DNA from: Carthagonibacter metallireducens
Lineage (GTDB): Bacteria; Gemmatimonadota; Gemmatimonadetes; Palauibacterales; Palauibacteraceae
Assembly: GCA_023554445.1 (NCBI GenBank)
Contig: JAMJQQ010000044.1
Span: 1 to 10,334 of the forward strand
Direction of reading: 5' to 3'
Length of the DNA stretch: 10,334 nucleotides
A model generated the notes under the pieces. The model was not told the origin of the DNA. It made no database searches and worked only from the letters and a program-made list of their open reading frames with translations. The translations under genes were made by a program, and so were the position numbers. This document shows positions 6,461 to 10,334 of the stretch, one piece after another (position 1 is the stretch's first letter; each line of letters starts with the position of its first letter).

Positions 6461-8389
6461 TCAAACGGTCGTCTCGCCGACCGCCTCGGCCTCCTTCTCG
6501 GCTTCGTACCAGCGCGGGTGGTGATGCCGGGCGTCTTCCTCCGACATTCGCCCGTCCATGGCCACGAAGCTCAGCGGGTAGGCGTCCGGGTGGAAGATGA
6601 CGAAGAAGAAATGCCAGACGATGATCGCGAGCGTCGCCAGCCAGGCCTCGTAGAAGTGAATCGTTTGCGAGGCTGCGACGATCCAGGCCGGGGCCCACTC
6701 GACCGCTTCGGCCGGGAACCAGAGAACGATTCCCGTGATCGCCATCAGGGCGGTTCCCCAGACCAGCGCCCAGTACTCCGCCTTCTCGATGTAGCCGAAT
6801 CGCGCGAAGCGCGCGGGCTTCTTGGTGACGCCGAGGTGGTAGCCGACGTTCGTCGCGAGCTCTGAGAGGTCGCTCGGACGCGGCGCCATGTCCCGGATGA
6901 ACCGCCGACCGTGCCGGTAGAGCGCGATCCAGATGATGTGCCAGATCGACCCCACGATCAGCACGACCCCGGCTACGCGGTGAATGGTGGAGCGGATGAT
7001 CTCGTCGAAGCCGATCGAGGCCAGCGCCTGGACCCACCAGGCGTCGATGTAGCGGAGCGCGAATCCGGTGATCACGAGCACGATGAAGGAGACCACCAGA
7101 ACGACGTGCTGAAGGATGTACGATCGCGTCAGCCGGACGAAGGAGGGCTCAGAGACGTGGCGTCGCCGCGCGTCCCGGAGGTACTTGAACATGATGATCG
7201 CGTTGTGGACCAGCATTCCCCCGATCACCCCGACGATCAGCCAGATGTAGATCGTCCGCAGGATGCGGTTCACCGGGTTCGTCTCGATCGAGGCAGAGAT
7301 GTGGTCGTAGCTCTCGGCGAAAGCCCGGTCCGATCCCGGGTGACATTCCTGGCAGGTCGCGACCACGTTCTGTTCGCTGACCGTCGATGCCGGATCCTCG
7401 GCGGGCAGGACCTCGTGCGCCGTGTGACAGCTGACGCAGGTCGCGACGTGCCCGTGGTCGAGACGGGTCGCCCAACCGTGGTAGCTGTCCACGTAGGATC
7501 CGACGACCCCCTCTTCGAGCCCGTACTTCTGGATGATCTCCGGGTCGTTGTGGCAGTCAGCGCAGAGATCGAGCGCCATGTGCGCATCGCTCGTGCGTGC
7601 ATCCGGGTCTTCGTGGGAGAGGATGTGGTGCTCTCCGTGGCAGTCGGTGCAGGTCGGGCTGTCGCTGTAGCCCGCCTCGAAGGCCCTGCCGTGGATCGAC
7701 GCTTCGTAGTTCGCGCGCACATCGGCGTGACACGCGCCGCAGGTCTCGGCCACATTGGAGCGGTGGACTTTCGAGTTCGCGTCGCTATGGCCCCGCATGT
7801 CGTGGACGCCATGGCAGTCGGTGCAGTTGGCGGCCCCGTGATCCTCGTTCAGACCGTGCACCGATGACTCGAAGGCCTCGAAGATCCGGGGTGGCGCGAG
7901 CTCGCCGTTCGTACCCCTCACGAAGTCCGCGCTGTGGCACTCGGCGCAGAGCTTCGCCGTGTTCGCATGGCTCGCCTTCGAGCGCGGGTCGGTGCTGTGA
8001 AGGATGTCGTGCACCCCGTGGCAGTCGATGCAGGTCGGCGACGCCGTATTGCCGCGGGACAGAGCGTAGCCGTGCAGACTCGCCTCGTATTCCTCGGCGA
8101 TGCCGGAGTGACAGGCGCTGCAATTGACGACGGGCGGATCTTCCGGGTGCGGGAACTTCAGGCCCGCGTGACAGCTCGTGCAGGGCATGCCCGCCTCCCC
8201 GTGCACGGAGCCTTCGAACATCTCCCGCGTCACGACCAGGGAAGCCGAGTCGGGCTGGCCCTTGAAGTTCGAAGCCTCACCGTGACACATCAGGCATGGG
8301 GCGTCCTCCTGCGCTGCGGCCGGCATCGCCAGGAGTGCGATTGCGAGCGCAGCCAAAGGAACTCGCAGGGCTGCATCTATTCTCTGCAT
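6461..8389 (-). CDS. CbcL-like inner-membrane quinone:cytochrome c oxidoreductase with 11 c-haem motifs and a cytochrome b domain
   Basis: The 642-residue protein has a signal peptide ending near AAAQ (residue 27). Eleven CxxCH motifs start at 32, 70, 90, 120, 148, 189, 217, 247, 276, 318 and 346. Five membrane helices follow (about 378-402, 425-445, 469-491, 538-558, 579-599). Histidines 395, 428, 470, 484, 578 and 593 sit in or beside the helices and are candidate ligands for two b-haems. The haem spacing (20, 30, 28, 41, 28, 30 from haem 2) and SxHG motifs show it is a paralogue of the next gene. The likely role is electron exchange between the quinone pool and periplasmic cytochromes, by analogy with Geobacter CbcL. 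The start at 8389 is preferred over the in-frame ATG at 8398: the only ribosome site, AGAGG at 8403-8399, is 9 nt before 8389 but touches 8398. The end has a soluble charged tail instead of a sixth helix. Confidence 0.9.
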   Translation of the reverse strand: MQRIDAALRVPLAALAIALLAMPAAAQEDAPCLMCHGEASNFKGQPDSASLVVTREMFEGSVHGEAGMPCTSCHAGLKFPHPEDPPVVNCSACHSGIAEEYEASLHGYALSRGNTASPTCIDCHGVHDILHSTDPRSKASHANTAKLCAECHSADFVRGTNGELAPPRIFEAFESSVHGLNEDHGAANCTDCHGVHDMRGHSDANSKVHRSNVAETCGACHADVRANYEASIHGRAFEAGYSDSPTCTDCHGEHHILSHEDPDARTSDAHMALDLCADCHNDPEIIQKYGLEEGVVGSYVDSYHGWATRLDHGHVATCVSCHTAHEVLPAEDPASTVSEQNVVATCQECHPGSDRAFAESYDHISASIETNPVNRILRTIYIWLIVGVIGGMLVHNAIIMFKYLRDARRRHVSEPSFVRLTRSYILQHVVLVVSFIVLVITGFALRYIDAWWVQALASIGFDEIIRSTIHRVAGVVLIVGSIWHIIWIALYRHGRRFIRDMAPRPSDLSELATNVGYHLGVTKKPARFARFGYIEKAEYWALVWGTALMAITGIVLWFPAEAVEWAPAWIVAASQTIHFYEAWLATLAIIVWHFFFVIFHPDAYPLSFVAMDGRMSEEDARHHHPRWYEAEKEAEAVGETTV

Positions 8390-8398
8390 CTGTTTCAT

Positions 8399-8403
8399 CC
8401 TCT
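8399..8403 (-). promoter_or_regulatory. Ribosome binding site that decides the start of the 11-haem gene
   Basis: AGAGG on the minus strand lies 9 nt upstream of the ATG at 8389, but directly abuts the ATG at 8398, where it could not act. No other purine-rich site is visible upstream. The difference is three residues (MKQ) and does not affect the signal peptide. Confidence 0.55.
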
Positions 8404-8500
8404 GTTCGGGCCGTTCAGAAGATCAGCACCATTCGTGCCCGAGATTCAGTGTCCCGACGAAGGGCCAGACCTCCCGGATCTCAGAACGAAACATCTCGAT

Positions 8501-8522
8501 TCGGCCCGGATTTCCGGGCCGA
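8501..8522 (-). terminator. Hairpin downstream of the decaheme gene
   Basis: Bases 8501-8509 pair with 8514-8522 (9 bp, eight of them G-C) around a 4-nt loop, starting 43 nt after the decaheme stop on the minus strand. The following bases contain only short T stretches, so this is a possible partial terminator or processing stem within the 176-bp gap before the 11-haem gene. I see no convincing promoter in that gap. Confidence 0.45.
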
Positions 8523-8565
8523 TCGGCCATGAAACAGGTGTACGCAGGACAGGAGGACTGAGGTA

Positions 8566-9366
8566 CTACTCGTCGCCGCTGGCGGGGATCTCTGGGACTA
8601 AATGACACACCTCGCAGGGGCGAGGCGGGTAGTGATCGGTCTGCTCGGTATGACAGACGGTGCACGTCTCGCGCGTCCACCTGTCGATCCAGGCGCCGTT
8701 CTCGCCGTGGCAGCCCGCGCATCCGGCGAAGTGAACCTGGTCAGGGTGCTCGGGCATGGTCCCCGGCTCGTGGCAGGCCAGGCAGCCTGCCTCGGGTCGA
8801 TGATGCGCGGTGTGGCAGGCCATGCACTCGACGCCCGCAGCGCTCATCGTGCTCCCGGCATGGCAGGAGGTACACGGGAGCCCGGCGTCGCCATGGAGTT
8901 CATGATCGAACGGGCCCGTCTCGTGAGCGATCACCCCGCGCGGCGCGCCGGCTCCGCCCGAGTGACAGCGGCTGCAACTCGCGCCGGAGGAACGGTCGTG
9001 ATGGCACTCGTTGCACGCGGCCACACCGTCCAGCTTCATGCCGCCGTGGTTCTCGAGAGGGGTGTGGCAGAAGGAGCAGGCCAGGTTGGCGCGCTCGAGA
9101 TGCGGAGCGTGGGAGAAGCGCCGGCCGTTCCAGGTGCCCGCCTGCGAGACGACGTCGGCGTGACATTGCATGCACGGGTTGCCGGCCCCCTCGCTCGCCG
9201 ACTGCACGTTCGCTGCCGGCTCCTGAGCGGATCCCGTTGTGGCGGCGCCCAGGACGAGGATGCTCGAAAGCACGACGGCCGACGCGGTTGGTATCAGCCC
9301 GCGCCGGCCGCGGAAACTCGGGGCGCCCCGCATCGGGGCGCCCGCGTCGGTTTCGGTGTCGATCAC
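8566..9366 (-). CDS. Small periplasmic decaheme c-type cytochrome
   Basis: Ten CxxCH motifs (CMQCH, CSFCH, CNECH, CSRCH, CTSCH, CMACH, CLACH, CAGCH, CTVCH, CEVCH) lie within about 190 residues, one per 19. There is little other fold, as in compact class III (c3/c7-like) electron carriers. A hydrophobic export segment ending ATTGSAQ precedes them; no later membrane helix or lipobox is seen. Two starts compete. GTG at 9366 overlaps the previous gene's TGA by 4 bp (GTGA) and has GAGG 10 nt upstream, but gives a long acidic n-region before the signal peptide (266 aa). ATG at 9333 gives a conventional signal peptide (MRGAPS..., 255 aa) but has no ribosome site and lies in a hairpin loop. I chose GTG. 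Its probable job is to carry electrons across the periplasm between the inner-membrane fusions and the outer-membrane conduit; this is inferred from size and context. Confidence 0.88.
   Translation of the reverse strand: MIDTETDAGAPMRGAPSFRGRRGLIPTASAVVLSSILVLGAATTGSAQEPAANVQSASEGAGNPCMQCHADVVSQAGTWNGRRFSHAPHLERANLACSFCHTPLENHGGMKLDGVAACNECHHDRSSGASCSRCHSGGAGAPRGVIAHETGPFDHELHGDAGLPCTSCHAGSTMSAAGVECMACHTAHHRPEAGCLACHEPGTMPEHPDQVHFAGCAGCHGENGAWIDRWTRETCTVCHTEQTDHYPPRPCEVCHLVPEIPASGDE
9321..9343 (-). promoter_or_regulatory. Perfect 10-bp GC hairpin with an ATG codon as its loop
   Basis: Bases 9321-9330 pair perfectly with 9334-9343, and the 3-nt loop (9331-9333) is exactly the candidate ATG of the decaheme gene on the minus strand. 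The stem starts 20 nt after the stop codon of the preceding cytochrome. If folded in the mRNA it would hide this ATG from ribosomes. It lies inside the coding region if the GTG start at 9366 is the real one. No U-run follows. Confidence 0.5.
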
Positions 9367-10334
9367 GGAAGCGCGACCTCGTACTCGTCTTCCACCGCCT
9401 CGATGCTCGCCTCGAGCAGGGCCGGAATCAACTGGGGATTGTGAATTGCCGAGCCTTTCACATCGCCACCATGTGTCGCGAGGTTGTAGTTGAAGAAGGC
9501 GCCCTCGGCGACCGTGAACGACGGGTCTGTGGGATCGATCTCCCCGCCCTCCTCGTCCAGGTTGGGGTCCACGATCTCGAGCAGTGCAATCAACTCCTCG
9601 GTCAGCGGCTCGACCTGGTTCACCTTGAAGGTCAGCAGGCCCTGGGCCTGTTCGGCGCTGCCATGACATTCACCGGCACAGCCGCTCCAGCTTCGATCTG
9701 CGAGCTCCGTCCCGCAGTCCGTGGCACCGCTGGGAATCCCGTTTTCGTCCAGGCAGGGAATCGCCTGGAAGGTGTGTCCCACGGCCTGGAACTCGAAGTC
9801 GCCCGTCTCCGGGTTAGTAACCGTGAACGGCTCGACGTGGCACCTGGCGCAGAGCGTCGGATTCGCATCAGATCCATGCGAGGTGATGATCGCGCCCGGG
9901 GCGATTCCCGAGCCGGGCGGGAACCACCCGGCCTCGCCCTTGATAAGCTCCGACTCGGGCGAATGGGGCGCGAGGCCGTGGGAGGAATTCGGGTCTGGAA
10001 TGGGCCGCCGGTTGTGACATCGTGCGCAGAGGTGCAGCCCGATGCTCGTCGTCTCGACCGGGAAGCGCAGTTGACCCGCGAATGTCGCGTCATGAGCGGA
10101 GTGGCAGACGCTGCATACGACCGGGAGCGGTTCCTCGGAGTCGCGTTCCACGTAGTCCGAACGGACGCCCCACTCCAGCAGCGTAGCCTGACCCCTGTGA
10201 CAGCCCGCGCATTCCGCCCGCTCTGCAGCGAAGCCGATGACCTGCGAGTGACCCGAGAGCGACCATTGCTCGACGAACGGGTGGTGCGTGCCGTTGTGGC
10301 ACTCCGCGCAGTTCTGGTAGGTCGTGCCATCGGC
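9363..10334 (-). CDS. C-terminal part of a multiheme c-type cytochrome with a CX3CH motif (start beyond the window)
   Basis: The frame is open to the right edge and ends with TGA 9365-9363, giving 323 visible residues; the GTG at 10151 is internal. Five CxxCH motifs start at visible residues 9, 42, 74, 103 and 162, and a CAGECH (CX3CH) occurs at 219-224 (9663-9680). Conserved-looking elements include THHPF after the first haem, WSLSGHS, an SPESEL segment, VGHTF before the last haem site and SAIHNP near the C-terminus. From memory these recall larger multihaem cytochromes of the nitrite-reductase/hydroxylamine-oxidoreductase-like and doubled-CXXCH groups, but catalysis cannot be claimed. The last 100 residues lack haem motifs and are acidic and probably helical. 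Two further cysteines (194, 207) precede the CX3CH. The downstream decaheme gene overlaps its stop, so the two are likely co-translated. Its location, periplasmic or extracellular, cannot be judged without the N-terminus. Confidence 0.85.
   Translation of the reverse strand, partial: ADGTTYQNCAECHNGTHHPFVEQWSLSGHSQVIGFAAERAECAGCHRGQATLLEWGVRSDYVERDSEEPLPVVCSVCHSAHDATFAGQLRFPVETTSIGLHLCARCHNRRPIPDPNSSHGLAPHSPESELIKGEAGWFPPGSGIAPGAIITSHGSDANPTLCARCHVEPFTVTNPETGDFEFQAVGHTFQAIPCLDENGIPSGATDCGTELADRSWSGCAGECHGSAEQAQGLLTFKVNQVEPLTEELIALLEIVDPNLDEEGGEIDPTDPSFTVAEGAFFNYNLATHGGDVKGSAIHNPQLIPALLEASIEAVEDEYEVALP

Noticed and set aside
3342..8450. Shared 10-mer GAGATTCAGT in two intergenic gaps (3342-3351 and 8441-8450)
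   Set aside because: Dozens of shared 10-mers are expected by chance in 10 kb, and in the first location it is part of a hairpin.
8423..8530. Short minus-strand frame (36 codons) between the decaheme and 11-haem genes
   Set aside because: No ribosome site precedes either of its ATGs, it has no recognisable features, and it spans a hairpin.
490..10300. Regularly spaced short repeats resembling a CRISPR or satellite array
   Set aside because: The periodic signal is the codons of CxxCH (and flanking histidines) in protein-coding frames; spacing varies and there are no identical repeats with unique spacers.

Overview
The window is high-GC bacterial DNA from a Gram-negative (diderm) organism whose respiration relies on multiheme c-type cytochromes. 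Five CDSs, plus a sixth that is cut by the right edge, carry 65 canonical CxxCH haem-binding motifs and one CX3CH variant; the only other gene is an outer-membrane beta-barrel. The barrel's N-terminal half and the start of its 16-haem partner resemble, from memory only, proteins of Gemmatimonadota and related lineages. That taxonomic guess is weak. I see no tRNA, rRNA, CRISPR array, insertion sequence or phage gene.

Layout. The first 292 bases are the 3' end of a + strand gene for a repetitive polyhaem protein. It converges on everything else across a perfect 16-bp hairpin at 328-362. The rest reads on the minus strand, in transcription order: the 3' part of a multiheme cytochrome (10334-9363, start beyond the window); a small decaheme cytochrome (9366-8566) joined to it by a GTGA overlap; an 11-haem/cytochrome b fusion (8389-6461); a 19-haem/cytochrome b fusion (6234-3388); an outer-membrane barrel (3221-1755); and a 16-haem cytochrome (1755-382) whose ATG shares a base with the barrel stop codon. 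Gaps of 166-226 bp precede the 11-haem, 19-haem and barrel genes. They contain hairpins and weak promoter-like sites, so this is probably one locus with several transcription units. No gene-free stretch exceeds 300 bases.

How the genes may work together. The two large fusions have the architecture of CbcL-type inner-membrane quinone:cytochrome c oxidoreductases: a periplasmic multihaem domain followed by a dihaem cytochrome b anchor. The decaheme protein could carry electrons across the periplasm. The barrel and 16-haem protein look like a porin-cytochrome conduit through the outer membrane, and the edge-truncated cytochrome may be a terminal, extracellular or periplasmic partner. Together they suggest a complete trans-envelope electron route for extracellular electron transfer, outward to metals or other acceptors or inward from donors. 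Direction, substrate and localisation are inferred, not seen.

The most unusual details are five regular dihaem modules in the 16-haem protein, an internal eight-haem duplication in the 19-haem fusion visible from matching motif spacing, a CX3CH motif in the edge gene, and an alternative ATG lying exactly in the loop of a perfect 10-bp hairpin.
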